This document shows positions 1 through 9,280 of a stretch of DNA of 46,901 nucleotides, in pieces. Source of the stretch: a virus; IMG/VR virus record IMGVR_UViG_3300013132_002601, positions 1-46,901 of that record. One strand, given 5' to 3'. The notes under the pieces were generated by a model. The model searched no databases. It saw nothing but the letters and a program-made list of their open reading frames with translations, and was not told the origin of the DNA. A program made the translations under genes and the position numbers. Numbering within the stretch: the stretch's first letter is position 1; each line of letters starts with the position of its first letter.

Positions 1-1
1 A

Positions 2-583
2 TCAATCGATGCAATTGTAGAGGGCATTGTGAGCATGCTTCCTCATAAGGAGTGGCGAGACGAGCATCTTGTCATTACTGGAGGCGAACCTTTGCTGGGA
101 TGGCAAAGGGCATACCCCGAACTTCTAGAACATGAGTCAATGGTTGATCTGGAACAGTTGACTTTTGAAACAAATGGTACACAAGAATTGAGTGACGAAC
201 TTGCCGACTTTCTTTTTGCTTGGTCGGGATCTTACAGAACTTGGGATGACATTACATTCAGCGTAAGTCCCAAGCTGAGTGTGTCAGGAGAGAAATGGGA
301 AGATGCTATCAAACCTGATATCATTCAACAATATTCTGAGATCGGTTATACATATCTCAAGTTTGTAGTAGAGAATGAGAAAGACCTTGAAGAAGTAGAT
401 CATGCAGTCGATGAATATAGGTCTGCAGGATTTAGAGGTACCGTATATCTAATGCCTGTTGGGGGTGTAGAAAGTGTGTATTCGCTAAATAATAGGAAGG
501 TTGCTGAAATGGCGATGGCAAAGGGTTATCGCTATTCCGACCGACTTCAAGTCCCATTGTTCAAAAACGCTTGGGGCACTTAA
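2..583 (+). CDS. queE: 7-carboxy-7-deazaguanine synthase QueE, 3' part
   Basis: This is the 3' part of a gene whose start lies before the window; the frame is open from base 2. QueE is a radical-SAM enzyme that turns carboxytetrahydropterin into 7-carboxy-7-deazaguanine, the ring-contraction step of the preQ0 pathway. The visible part has the ITGGEPL loop typical of QueE, a SVSPKLS segment, and the C-terminal SDRLQ...KNAWGT ending common to the family. The CxxxCxxC cluster motif would be upstream and cannot be checked. It is the first visible gene of a dense queuosine-type operon, with folE 26 bp downstream. Confidence 0.9.
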   Translation, partial: SIDAIVEGIVSMLPHKEWRDEHLVITGGEPLLGWQRAYPELLEHESMVDLEQLTFETNGTQELSDELADFLFAWSGSYRTWDDITFSVSPKLSVSGEKWEDAIKPDIIQQYSEIGYTYLKFVVENEKDLEEVDHAVDEYRSAGFRGTVYLMPVGGVESVYSLNNRKVAEMAMAKGYRYSDRLQVPLFKNAWGT

Positions 584-609
584 ACCATATCCGCGTAAGG
601 AAGGATAAC

Positions 610-1281
610 ATGTACAATAAAACTAAAACTGATTCTATTCTAGGTCAAATGGTCCATCAACACCTTTTGGCGTGGGGTGTTGAAACTCCCACTTTCAACA
701 ATGTACTGGATCGTAAAGAAAAGATTCGCGAAATTGAAAACAGTTTCAAGCATATTCTGCTTGTTTTGGGGCTAGACTTAGATGATGACTCATTGCGTGA
801 AACACCCAATCGAGTAGCTAAGATGTATGTGAATGAAATTTTCTATGGGTTGGATTATGATTCATTTCCCAAATGTACGACCGTAGAAAATAAGATGAAC
901 TATGATGAGATGGTCATTGAGCGCAACATCAATGTCCAATCTAACTGTGAGCACCATCTAGTAATCATAGATGGCAAGGCAACTGTTGCATACATTCCCA
1001 AGAAAAAAGTTCTTGGTTTGAGCAAGATTAATCGTGTGGTTGAATACTTCTCAAAGCGCCCTCAGATTCAAGAACGTTTGACAGAGCAAATCTATCACGC
1101 ACTTCAGTTCATTCTTGAAACAGACGATATCGCCGTTGTTATCGATGCCCAGCATTATTGCGTTAAGTCGAGAGGTATTGAAGATGTGGGATCCTCAACC
1201 ATCACTAGCAAGTTGGGGGGTGAATTCAAAACGGATCCTGCAGTCAGAGCAGAGTTTATGAACCTGGTCAATAAACGATGA
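610..1281 (+). CDS. folE: GTP cyclohydrolase I FolE
   Basis: The enzyme makes 7,8-dihydroneopterin triphosphate from GTP, the entry step to 7-deazaguanine bases. The 223-residue product has the zinc ligands C113 and H116 in NCEHH and C184 in HYC, plus QERLTEQI and DVGSSTITSKLGG segments typical of the family. I chose the ATG at 610 because an AAGGA ribosome site precedes it; an upstream in-frame TTG at 571 would run into queE. Together with queD and queE it supplies carboxydeazaguanine from the nucleotide pool independently of host levels. Confidence 0.95.
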   Translation: MYNKTKTDSILGQMVHQHLLAWGVETPTFNNVLDRKEKIREIENSFKHILLVLGLDLDDDSLRETPNRVAKMYVNEIFYGLDYDSFPKCTTVENKMNYDEMVIERNINVQSNCEHHLVIIDGKATVAYIPKKKVLGLSKINRVVEYFSKRPQIQERLTEQIYHALQFILETDDIAVVIDAQHYCVKSRGIEDVGSSTITSKLGGEFKTDPAVRAEFMNLVNKR

Positions 1282-2603
1282 ACAAACTAAACCTACAATA
1301 CGTAATTTCTGCCTGTGGGCAGATGGGGGTGTTCAGCAATCACATCTATGAAAATCATCATGGATTGCTAAAGTCAAATCTTCTTGAGTTGATGAGTGAT
1401 CTAAAGAGAAGTATTGCATCGAAGGCACGCAATACTTCTCCTACGATTGCTACTCTATTCAATGCATATACTGAAGCATCATTTTCGCCTAGGTTTGATA
1501 CGCTTGACAACTTCGGCGCAGCTGCTCGATATGCTGACTCGGGCGGATTGCAAATTGTTACTGTAGGTAAGCAGATTACTGATGAGATCAAGCAAGAGAT
1601 TTACAAGACACAAACTGCTGCAGACTACGCGATGTGTTTTGATGTGATTCCGCTCGAGTCTTTCAGTATCACACGCACACGTAACGAGCGATCTAATGTA
1701 GGAAACAAACTATTCAACAATGCAAAGCATGAAGAATCTGGTCGCTTGACGGGTCTTAACATCAAGCAACAGATCAAAACTTTTCGCGAACTTGGCGCAA
1801 AGACAAAAGTGATTCCCATCATTCAAGGCAATAACGCCGAGGATATGATGGTGTATTACACTCAGATTACAAATCAACTATCTGATGCTGACTATGACTT
1901 CATCAGCGGAATGGCAGTTGCGGATACATGCATTGGTAATGGCGTGCTTGAGTCGATTGAGATGCTTAAAGGTGCAAAGGAAATCACTAAAGTGTGCCAT
2001 GACAATATCAAGAAGCATCTGCACATTCTTGGCGTAGGCAGTATTTCCCGTATGCGACCTATTCTCTACTTGAACAAGTCAGGTTATCTGAATACCTTCG
2101 AGAAAGTTTCTTACGATAGTTCCTCGCACACCTCTACTTTTGACTATGGATTGTTGAAAGTCAATGGTACATGTACTGCATTGGGATCAGTTCGAACACC
2201 AAAAGCAGTTGCACACTTTCAGAATGTGTATCGTCTATTCAATCGATTCCTTTCTTCAAAGGTAACTGAAGGTGAGTTCATTGATATGATTCTAGGTGAT
2301 GGAAAGCGTGACTGGAAGTATTCAACAGTTAAGGAACTAGCACTTAGTTTACCTGATGAAAAGATGATGGTTGCATTTTTGATCAAAACCATTCATACTT
2401 ATTACCAGATCGATAACTTTGTGACATGCATCGACCGAGTGCTTGAAGAAGAGACATGCGGGATCAAAGAGATCGATAGTTTGCTTCGCGTCACGACTGA
2501 TCAAGAGATGGAGTCGTGGTTTAAACATATTAGTAGGTCTGTGAAAAGTAAACGCATTAAGCGAAAGGAAGATCACGGATCACTTGATGGAGTCTTTGCA
2601 TGA
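1278..2603 (+). CDS. dpdA: DpdA-like DNA-guanine transglycosylase (TGT family)
   Basis: A 441-residue tRNA-guanine-transglycosylase-like protein. It has the substrate loop ADSGG at residues 86-90, where TGT has DSGGFQ, and a later SYDSSS segment where a catalytic Asp could lie. In phages this family (DpdA) exchanges guanine in DNA for a 7-deazaguanine base, which protects against restriction. It starts in an ATGA overlap with folE and its stop overlaps the queF start, so it is translationally coupled to the precursor genes. That context favours a DNA rather than tRNA substrate. A phage-encoded tRNA TGT is the alternative. Confidence 0.85.
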   Translation: MNKLNLQYVISACGQMGVFSNHIYENHHGLLKSNLLELMSDLKRSIASKARNTSPTIATLFNAYTEASFSPRFDTLDNFGAAARYADSGGLQIVTVGKQITDEIKQEIYKTQTAADYAMCFDVIPLESFSITRTRNERSNVGNKLFNNAKHEESGRLTGLNIKQQIKTFRELGAKTKVIPIIQGNNAEDMMVYYTQITNQLSDADYDFISGMAVADTCIGNGVLESIEMLKGAKEITKVCHDNIKKHLHILGVGSISRMRPILYLNKSGYLNTFEKVSYDSSSHTSTFDYGLLKVNGTCTALGSVRTPKAVAHFQNVYRLFNRFLSSKVTEGEFIDMILGDGKRDWKYSTVKELALSLPDEKMMVAFLIKTIHTYYQIDNFVTCIDRVLEEETCGIKEIDSLLRVTTDQEMESWFKHISRSVKSKRIKRKEDHGSLDGVFA

Positions 2604-3517
2604 AATCTATTGAAGATATTGCCAGTGTTCACTTGGGCAAGGCAGGTGATGGTTCTGTAGTTAAGCCCTATGTCACACCTGATGAGGTTGACCCGTCTTT
2701 GTTGGTTGCCGTTCCTCGTATTCTGAATCGCACTCAATATGGTATCGATGAAAAGCATTTACCGTTTGTGGGATATGATACTTGGAACTGCTATGAATTC
2801 TCTACATTGCTACCTAATGGATATCCTTTGTCAGGTCTATTGAAGATTGTTTATCCTTCTAGCTCACCCGCAATTGTTGAATCTAAGTCACTTAAGTTGT
2901 ATTTGAATTCGTTCAATATGTCAAGAAACTTTAGTTCCGCGCATGTTTTGCAATCCAAGATTAGAGATGATCTACAGAAGGCACTTAATGCACCCATAGA
3001 AGTTAAGTTTCACAAACAAAGAAGTTTAAACCCTGCAACCAAACCTCTTAATAGTTATTTTTGGCATGTTGATGAGGTTGTAGATTACGCAAACTTAAAA
3101 TTTGATTCGTATAATGAAAATCCTGATCTTCTTAAAGTTATTGAAGCAAACCCTGCTAGTGATACTAGGTTCCATACCTCTTCTTTGCGTTCTAACTGTA
3201 GGGTCACTAATCAACCAGATTGGGGGGATGTTTACGTCCATATCAAGGGGAACAAAGCAATAACTCCTGATTCTTTTCTTCAATACATTATCTCAATGAG
3301 AAAGGAGAATCACTTCCATGAAGAAATTTGCGAATGCATTTATAAACGACTGTGGGATCTTCTTCATCCAGATGAGTTGTTTGTTTCTTGTTTGTACACG
3401 AGGAGAGGCGGCATTGATATCAATCCCTCTCGCGCTAGCAGCTATGAGGTTTTGATTCGTGAATCGAGTGCTCTGATCAATGTAGATGTTCTTTGTGAAA
3501 AAACTTTGAGGCAATAA
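2600..3517 (+). CDS. queF: preQ0 reductase QueF (two-domain type)
   Basis: NADPH-dependent reductase converting the nitrile of preQ0 to the aminomethyl of preQ1. The 305 residues match the long E. coli-type tandem T-fold form of about 280 residues. The ESKSLKLYLNSF motif lies at 94-105. The C-terminal half holds SNCRVTNQPDWG with catalytic C200 and D207, at the same spacing as E. coli C190/D197, then NHFHEE and YTRRGGIDINP. All catalytic residues are present, so it should be a true reductase and not an amidinotransferase variant. This predicts a preQ1-derived rather than preQ0 or archaeosine base. Confidence 0.93.
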   Translation: MKSIEDIASVHLGKAGDGSVVKPYVTPDEVDPSLLVAVPRILNRTQYGIDEKHLPFVGYDTWNCYEFSTLLPNGYPLSGLLKIVYPSSSPAIVESKSLKLYLNSFNMSRNFSSAHVLQSKIRDDLQKALNAPIEVKFHKQRSLNPATKPLNSYFWHVDEVVDYANLKFDSYNENPDLLKVIEANPASDTRFHTSSLRSNCRVTNQPDWGDVYVHIKGNKAITPDSFLQYIISMRKENHFHEEICECIYKRLWDLLHPDELFVSCLYTRRGGIDINPSRASSYEVLIRESSALINVDVLCEKTLRQ

Positions 3518-3518
3518 T

Positions 3519-4274
3519 ATGAATGTGCAAACCGTATTGAGTTCACTTCCAGACACAAAGGGGGTTGTGGTTGTTTTGTCGGGAGGTATGGATAGCACGA
3601 TCGCTATGCGATTGTGTGTAGAGAAGTATGGTTACAAGAATGTTAGGGCGCTTACATTCAACTATGGGCAGAAACAATCTCTTGAAATTGAAAAAGCAAG
3701 AGAAAGCACAAGGCATCTGATGGTCGAACACAAAGTTCTTGATCTATCCATTCTTGGCGAAATTAGTCAAGGATTCTCTGCAAATGTAGACAAGTCGATT
3801 GATATGCCCACTATCAAAGATGTTTTGGGTGATCCTACTCCTAAGACATATGTGCCCAATCGTAACATGATTCTTATGTCACTTGCTGCAGCATACGCCG
3901 AGACACAAGGCATGGAGTATGTAGTATGTGGGTTACAGGTTCATGACGAATATGGATATTGGGACACCACTGCTCGTTTTGTTGAAAAGATGAATTCTGT
4001 CTTTTCAGAGAACAGAAAAATTAAGATCAAACTAATTGCCCCCTTTGTCACTCTGAATAAGTTTGAGGAGATTAAACTTCTTGAGGAACTTGATGGGGGT
4101 GTGGGATTGTTGATGAGCACACTTACATGTTATAATCCGAATGAATTAGGTGAATCGTGTGGTAAGTGCCCATCATGTTCTGAGCGTATCGCAAACTTTG
4201 CTAAGGCAGGTCACATTGATTCTATTCCATACTCAATTGACATTCCTTGGAGTAAACTATGTGCTCAATCGTAG
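3519..4274 (+). CDS. queC: 7-cyano-7-deazaguanine (preQ0) synthase QueC
   Basis: ATP-dependent PP-loop enzyme that converts carboxydeazaguanine to preQ0 using ammonia. The 251 residues contain the PP-loop SGGMDS at 21-26, the VPNRNM segment, and four zinc-binding cysteines C204, C214, C217 and C220 in the usual C-x9-C-x2-C-x2-C order. It starts one base after the queF stop. The end overlaps the following amidotransferase gene by 16 bp, which suggests coupled synthesis of the two proteins. Confidence 0.95.
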   Translation: MNVQTVLSSLPDTKGVVVVLSGGMDSTIAMRLCVEKYGYKNVRALTFNYGQKQSLEIEKARESTRHLMVEHKVLDLSILGEISQGFSANVDKSIDMPTIKDVLGDPTPKTYVPNRNMILMSLAAAYAETQGMEYVVCGLQVHDEYGYWDTTARFVEKMNSVFSENRKIKIKLIAPFVTLNKFEEIKLLEELDGGVGLLMSTLTCYNPNELGESCGKCPSCSERIANFAKAGHIDSIPYSIDIPWSKLCAQS

Positions 4275-4891
4275 GATCTTTTAAGCCGGAAAAGATCGTT
4301 GAACTTTGTAGGATGAATGAACATCGTGGACAGGTCAGCCATTCGCTAAGCTTATTTGATATCGTTAGTGGTCAGATACAAGTGCAGCGTCGTGTGGGCA
4401 AAGTTGATTATGATGAGATCATGTCTATCGATAAAGACCCACTTACTTACATCATTGTGCATATGCAAGCCCCAACCTCGGGTGACTTAAGTCCGTCAAT
4501 CGTTCACCCTGCACATTTTGAAGGTAACTATCTTTGGCACAATGGCATTCTTAAGCAGTCGTATGTTGATAAGTTAAAGCAACAACTTGATGAAGTGTGT
4601 CCTTGGGATACGTTTCTTCTTTTGAAATCTATTACTGCTAGTCGCGACAACTTGAACTATCTAGATGGGTCATTTGCGTGTTTATTGTATAGCAATGAGA
4701 AGTTGTACGCATTTAGGAATGAGATCAGTCCTATGTTCTATGATCCTTATCTGAATATCTCATCAACTAAATTTTTGGGATCAAGGTCAACAGAACCCAA
4801 TGTCCTACAGCATATTGATTTTAACTTCGGCACCCTGTTCAACTTAAAACCATTTAAAACTGTAGAAAATCCTTACTTCTTTGCGGAGTGA
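4259..4891 (+). CDS. class II glutamine amidotransferase, 7-deazaguanine cluster
   Basis: A 210-residue N-terminal-nucleophile glutaminase. It begins MCSIVG, so Cys2 becomes the catalytic N-terminus after Met removal, and a HNG segment follows near residue 95. No synthase domain is attached, so it must hand ammonia or an acyl-transfer function to a partner. It overlaps queC by 16 bp. Class II amidotransferases linked to QueC are known in archaeosine-type pathways (Gat-QueC). Phage genes called dpdN/dpdM have also been reported to tailor preQ1 in DNA, and I cannot verify whether this is one of them. The glutaminase-like call is firm; the substrate is inference. Confidence 0.7.
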   Translation: MCSIVGSFKPEKIVELCRMNEHRGQVSHSLSLFDIVSGQIQVQRRVGKVDYDEIMSIDKDPLTYIIVHMQAPTSGDLSPSIVHPAHFEGNYLWHNGILKQSYVDKLKQQLDEVCPWDTFLLLKSITASRDNLNYLDGSFACLLYSNEKLYAFRNEISPMFYDPYLNISSTKFLGSRSTEPNVLQHIDFNFGTLFNLKPFKTVENPYFFAE

Positions 4892-4893
4892 TT

Positions 4894-5529
4894 ATGGCGT
4901 TTAGTGATAGCATTGATAAGGTTGTTTCGGTATATTTTGCATGTGTTGCTGCAGAACCTTTTACATATAAGGGTAAGCAATATGAACCTAAACAACTTAG
5001 GGTATCACCTCAAATTTGCAGGGGGTTTACCTGTCCTGCAAATTGTGGAGGATGTTGTCCTAAGTTTAGTTTAGATTATATACCATCTGAGGCAAAACCT
5101 TCTACTGGACAATTTCGAACCATTGAATTTAATGGGCACAAGATAGAAATTTTCTCAGATACACAATCAGAGAATGCTGGAAAGAAGTGTAAATACTTAA
5201 ACACAGAAAACGGTAGATGTAATAACTATGTAACCCGACCCTTTTCATGTGACTTTGAATTGATACGGTTCTTTACTACCAACACATCTACTAACCGACT
5301 CACACAAATGCTTTTTACTCGAGGGTGGAACATGATGCGGATTGATGGTGAAAGAGGTGCCCTTTGTTCTATGATTGATGCGAATGAGCAAACTAAGCAA
5401 GAAGCAATTGTTAAGATGCAGAGGTTACATGAGTGGACTCAACACTTTAAACTACAAACTAAACTTCCTAAGATCATTGATTGGATGAAGGATACGCCGT
5501 ATAATACACAGACTCCATTTCTTATTTGA
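4894..5529 (+). CDS. YkgJ-like zinc/iron-chelating Cys-rich protein
   Basis: A 211-residue protein with the cysteine pattern of the YkgJ (zinc- or iron-chelating) family: C42, C47, C51, C54 and C55, then C99 in CKYL, C109, and C119 in RPFSCD. Such proteins probably bind a metal or Fe-S cluster and often accompany modification enzymes. I start it at ATG 4894, five bases after GGAG; the upstream GTG at 4888 overlaps the preceding stop. It lies between the amidotransferase and queD, so a role in making or tailoring the modified base is likely but unproven. Confidence 0.65.
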   Translation: MAFSDSIDKVVSVYFACVAAEPFTYKGKQYEPKQLRVSPQICRGFTCPANCGGCCPKFSLDYIPSEAKPSTGQFRTIEFNGHKIEIFSDTQSENAGKKCKYLNTENGRCNNYVTRPFSCDFELIRFFTTNTSTNRLTQMLFTRGWNMMRIDGERGALCSMIDANEQTKQEAIVKMQRLHEWTQHFKLQTKLPKIIDWMKDTPYNTQTPFLI

Positions 5530-5536
5530 GGACTTT

Positions 5537-6001
5537 ATGGGCAAGTTTATTAGCACAAAAACATATGGGCATGAGCGCGGATACGCTGTTGCCTATCGTC
5601 AATGGCGAGCAGACACACATTGCAATCTTATTCATGGATATGCACTAGCATTTCATTTTGAGTTTGAGTGTGACGAGGACAAACTAGATCGCAGGAACTG
5701 GTGTGTCGATTTTGGGGGCTACAAATCCCTTAAAGAAAAACTAGATGATTGGTTTGATCATACTCTCCTTGTTGCACAAGATGATCCCGAGTTTAAAATT
5801 TTCGAGATGCTGCATGAAAAGAAACTTTGTAAAATGGTTGTTGTGGAGCGTACTGGTTGTGAAGGGCTTGCCAAGTTCCTCGCAGATTACATTCAAGAGA
5901 TTTGGATGCCTGAGAATGGATATGATGACGGGCGAGTGCGCCTACGTATGGTCAAAGTGATGGAGACTCCAACGAATTCTGCCATGTGGATTGCGGAATG
6001 A
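5537..6001 (+). CDS. queD: 6-carboxytetrahydropterin synthase QueD
   Basis: Converts dihydroneopterin triphosphate to carboxytetrahydropterin, between FolE and QueE. The 154-residue product shows a T-fold with H12, the H28-C29 pair and H33 in HCNLIHGY, a DFGGYK segment, and a C-terminal METPTNS glutamate region. The usual HGH zinc motif reads HGY here, a variant I associate with phage QueD homologues. GAGGA lies before the ATG. The last four bases overlap the gene 47 start, joining modification and recombination genes in one transcript. Confidence 0.88.
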   Translation: MGKFISTKTYGHERGYAVAYRQWRADTHCNLIHGYALAFHFEFECDEDKLDRRNWCVDFGGYKSLKEKLDDWFDHTLLVAQDDPEFKIFEMLHEKKLCKMVVVERTGCEGLAKFLADYIQEIWMPENGYDDGRVRLRMVKVMETPTNSAMWIAE

Positions 6002-7038
6002 AAGTTTGTTTGCTGGGAGATTCACATTTTGGGATTCGCAATGACAGTAAAATCTTTCATGCGTACATGCGAAGATTTTACACGGAACAATTCTTCCCCA
6101 CATTGCTTGAGCGAGGCATAACCAAGATTTTTCAGTTTGGTGATCTTTTTGATCGTAGGAAGTACGTTAACTTCTATACGCTTGATCAATGCCGTGACTA
6201 CTTCTTTGATCCTATGATGAATTATGAAATTGAGATGGTTACATTGTTGGGCAACCATGATATCTTTTGGCGTGAAAAGCTAGACGTTAATTCACCATCA
6301 TTGTTGCTAGAAAGGTACGATAACATTCGTGTCATTCAGAATCCAACTAATTATATGGGCATCGATATCATCCCGTGGATTTGTAAAGACAATGAGCAAA
6401 GCATTCTTGACTTCATCAAACAATCAACTTCACGGATATGCTTTGGGCATTTTGAACTTGAAGGGTTCGAGATGATGAAGGGTATGGAAAGTCATGGGGG
6501 TATGGATAGAAGCATTCTGTCGAAATACGAACAGGTTTTTAGCGGGCACTTTCATACCAAGTCAAACAAAGACAACATCATGTACTTAGGAACCCCTTAC
6601 GAGTTGTTTTGGAATGACTACAAAGATCCCAAAGGATTTTTTATTCTTGATACTGATACGCTTGAGATCGAATTCATTCAGAACAATGATCCTATGTTCA
6701 TCAAATACTATTACGATGATAGCAATGCGATAAATATCGATCCTAAGATCATCAAAGACAAGTATGTGAAATTGGTTGTGGTGAACAAGAAAGATTTTTC
6801 GATGTTTGATAAAGTGGTCGATACCCTGTATAATCATAATCCTGCTGAGTTAAAAATCATTGAGGACCTATCTGACTTTGATGCAGAGGTGCAAGATGAT
6901 TCAATCGATATAGAAGATACCATGTCTCTGCTATCTGACTATGTTGATGCCATAGATACTGATGCGGATAAAGCACGTCTCAAAAATATTCTTAAAGAAC
7001 TTTACGTAGAGGCGCATGATTATGCAGAGGAAAAATGA
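5998..7038 (+). CDS. 47: gp47-like recombination nuclease subunit (SbcD/Mre11)
   Basis: 346-residue calcineurin-type phosphoesterase matching T4 gp47 (339 residues), the Mre11-like nuclease that resects DNA ends with gp46 for recombination-dependent replication. Metal motifs are visible in order: GDSHFG at 7-12, GDLFDRR, GNHD, a GHF segment, and GHFHTK. I chose ATG 5998, which overlaps the queD stop; a GTG at 5986 is possible but poorer. The acidic C-terminal third probably contacts gp46. It overlaps gene 46 by four bases. Confidence 0.93.
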   Translation: MKVCLLGDSHFGIRNDSKIFHAYMRRFYTEQFFPTLLERGITKIFQFGDLFDRRKYVNFYTLDQCRDYFFDPMMNYEIEMVTLLGNHDIFWREKLDVNSPSLLLERYDNIRVIQNPTNYMGIDIIPWICKDNEQSILDFIKQSTSRICFGHFELEGFEMMKGMESHGGMDRSILSKYEQVFSGHFHTKSNKDNIMYLGTPYELFWNDYKDPKGFFILDTDTLEIEFIQNNDPMFIKYYYDDSNAINIDPKIIKDKYVKLVVVNKKDFSMFDKVVDTLYNHNPAELKIIEDLSDFDAEVQDDSIDIEDTMSLLSDYVDAIDTDADKARLKNILKELYVEAHDYAEEK

Positions 7039-8747
7039 TAAACTTTCAAACTATTCGTTGGCGAAATTTCCTTTCAACTGGAAACCAATTCACTGAGTTC
7101 AAACTAACTGAGCATCAAACCAATCTTATTGTAGGAGAGAATGGTGCAGGTAAGAGCACCATTCTTGATGCATTGTGCTTTGCATTGTTTGGCAAGGCAT
7201 TTCGTAACATCAACAAACCACAACTAGTTAATTCAATCAATCAAAAGAATTGCCTCTCTGAGGTTGAATTCACGATAGGCAAAAGATCCTATAAGGTCTC
7301 ACGAGGCATCAAACCTGCTGTCTTTGAAATTTTTGTTGACGGAGAATTGCTATCGCAGGACGCAGCATCAAAGGACTATCAAAAGCATCTTGAAGAAAAG
7401 ATTCTTAAGCTGAACTTCAAGTCGTTCACACAGATTGTTATTCTTGGGGCAGCTTCGTTTACCCCTTTCATGCAGCTTCCTCAGGGGCATCGCCGTGAGG
7501 TCATTGAAGATATCCTTGACATTCAAATCTTCACTACAATGAATACGATCTTGAAGAATCGTATGGGGGCGCTTAAGACAGAAATCGCGTCACTAGAAAG
7601 CAGTATCACAGTAGGTAAGCAATCAGTTAAGTTGCAAAAGGATTACATTGCAAAGCTAGAGAAAGATGTTCAAAAGAAACTTGAGGATAATCAAAGCGAG
7701 ATTGAACGAACAACCCGTGACTTATCTAATGCATCTCAGCAAATTAGTATTCTGCAATCTGAAGTTGATACACTTAAGCAAGGCACAGAGAATGAACAGC
7801 AATGCCTAACAAAAAAGGCAGAATACAATACATTGCTCAAAAGTCTGGTTGAGCGCGTCAAATCTGCTAATGAAACAATTTCTTTTTATACTGATCATGA
7901 CAACTGTCCTACATGTTCACAAACTATCTCGGGTGACTTGAAAGACAAGGCAATCACCAAGCATACACACAAGATCGAAGAGGTACAAGTCGCTCTAACT
8001 AAACTCACTAATAAAATTTCTTCAATGGAAACGACACTTAATGAAATTTCGAAGCGTAAAGAACGCATGTCTGAATTGCAGATGAGTATCATCGAGTACA
8101 ATTCAGACATCATTGCAAAGCAAACAGTCATCAAGAAGTTGCAAGATGAAGCCAACAAAGATAACATAGATACAACTGAGATCGACAAAGCTAAACAGGA
8201 GCTAAAGGACCTAGCCAAGGCGATTCTACAACAGGCAGATCATAAGTCGACTATGTCTGAGAAATATTACTACATGGAAGCAGCTGCCACATTGCTGAAA
8301 GATACAGGAATCAAAACCAAGATCATCAAGCAGTATATTCCTGTAATCAATAAGCTGGTCAACAAGTATCTTTCCGCAATGGATTTTTTTGTATCATTTG
8401 AGCTGGACGAAGCGTTCAATGAAACTATCAGGTCTCGGCATCGCGATGACTTCACATACGCATCATTTTCTGAAGGTGAAAAACAAAGGATTGATCTTGC
8501 TTTGTTGTTTACATGGCGAACTATTGCTAAGATGAAGAACAGTGTTAGTACAAATTTGCTGTTGCTTGATGAAGTATTTGATAGTAGTTTGGATGCGAAT
8601 GGAACCGACTATGTAATGAATCTCCTTGATACTCTTGACGATAGTACAAATGTTTATGTCATTAGTCATAAGGGAGATCAGTTGTTTGATAAGTTCAAGA
8701 ATGTCATTCGTGTAGAGAAACATCAAAATTTTAGTAGGGTGATATAA
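7035..8747 (+). CDS. 46: gp46-like SMC/Rad50-type ATPase
   Basis: 570 residues, close to T4 gp46 (560). It has Walker A GENGAGKST at 34-42 and two coiled-coil arms around a zinc hook CPTC at 291-294. The ABC signature FSEGEKQR lies near 478 and Walker B LLLLDE near 508-513. With gp47 it forms the end-resection complex needed for late replication and host DNA breakdown. The start lies in an ATGA overlap with gene 47, and the stop shares one base with the deformylase start. Confidence 0.95.
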   Translation: MINFQTIRWRNFLSTGNQFTEFKLTEHQTNLIVGENGAGKSTILDALCFALFGKAFRNINKPQLVNSINQKNCLSEVEFTIGKRSYKVSRGIKPAVFEIFVDGELLSQDAASKDYQKHLEEKILKLNFKSFTQIVILGAASFTPFMQLPQGHRREVIEDILDIQIFTTMNTILKNRMGALKTEIASLESSITVGKQSVKLQKDYIAKLEKDVQKKLEDNQSEIERTTRDLSNASQQISILQSEVDTLKQGTENEQQCLTKKAEYNTLLKSLVERVKSANETISFYTDHDNCPTCSQTISGDLKDKAITKHTHKIEEVQVALTKLTNKISSMETTLNEISKRKERMSELQMSIIEYNSDIIAKQTVIKKLQDEANKDNIDTTEIDKAKQELKDLAKAILQQADHKSTMSEKYYYMEAAATLLKDTGIKTKIIKQYIPVINKLVNKYLSAMDFFVSFELDEAFNETIRSRHRDDFTYASFSEGEKQRIDLALLFTWRTIAKMKNSVSTNLLLLDEVFDSSLDANGTDYVMNLLDTLDDSTNVYVISHKGDQLFDKFKNVIRVEKHQNFSRVI

Positions 8748-9280
8748 TGTTAGTAAAAAAGTCTGATCTAAAACTAGTTTCCAGTACTGATGCAATCCTC
8801 AATCAACCCACACAACCTTATGACTTTGCAAAGGATAGTGTTACTGCACCTATGTTTGGCAATGTTCTCTTTTCTATCATGCAAGAGCAAGAAGGTGTGG
8901 GACTAGCAGCCAATCAGGTTGGTGTGCCTGTGTCTGTATTTGTCATGGGGTTTGATAACAAAAAGTTTCTCATCTTCAATCCAACTATTCTTTCATCATC
9001 TGAGAAGATGGTTACATATGAAGAGGGATGCTTGTCGTTTCCTGGCGTGGGGTTGAAGGTTGACAGGCCCGAATCGATTGATGTACAATATCAAAATGAA
9101 AAAGGAGAGGCCATTCAAACCACCTTTAAAGGCCTTGCTGCTAGGATCTTTCAGCATGAGTATGATCATATGATAGGCATTACAATGAAGAAAAAAGTAT
9201 CGACTTTAAAGTGGGCGATGGCGGAGAAAAAGCGAGTCAAGGCCCAGAGATTGCGAATGTTGCATCAAAACAACAAATAG
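8747..9280 (+). CDS. def: peptide deformylase
   Basis: 177-residue polypeptide deformylase that removes N-formyl groups from new proteins. All three family motifs are intact: GVGLAANQ (50-57), EEGCLS with metal ligand C95, and QHEYDH with H137, E138 and H141. Phage deformylases are common in marine and freshwater T4-like phages and probably sustain protein maturation when host turnover fails. The start shares a base with the gene 46 stop. The last codons contain one copy of an 18-bp inverted repeat that belongs to the next promoter. Confidence 0.95.
   Translation: MLVKKSDLKLVSSTDAILNQPTQPYDFAKDSVTAPMFGNVLFSIMQEQEGVGLAANQVGVPVSVFVMGFDNKKFLIFNPTILSSSEKMVTYEEGCLSFPGVGLKVDRPESIDVQYQNEKGEAIQTTFKGLAARIFQHEYDHMIGITMKKKVSTLKWAMAEKKRVKAQRLRMLHQNNK

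Noticed and set aside
571-609. TTG start for folE inside the end of queE
   Set aside because: The ATG at 610 has a good ribosome site and gives the normal FolE length.
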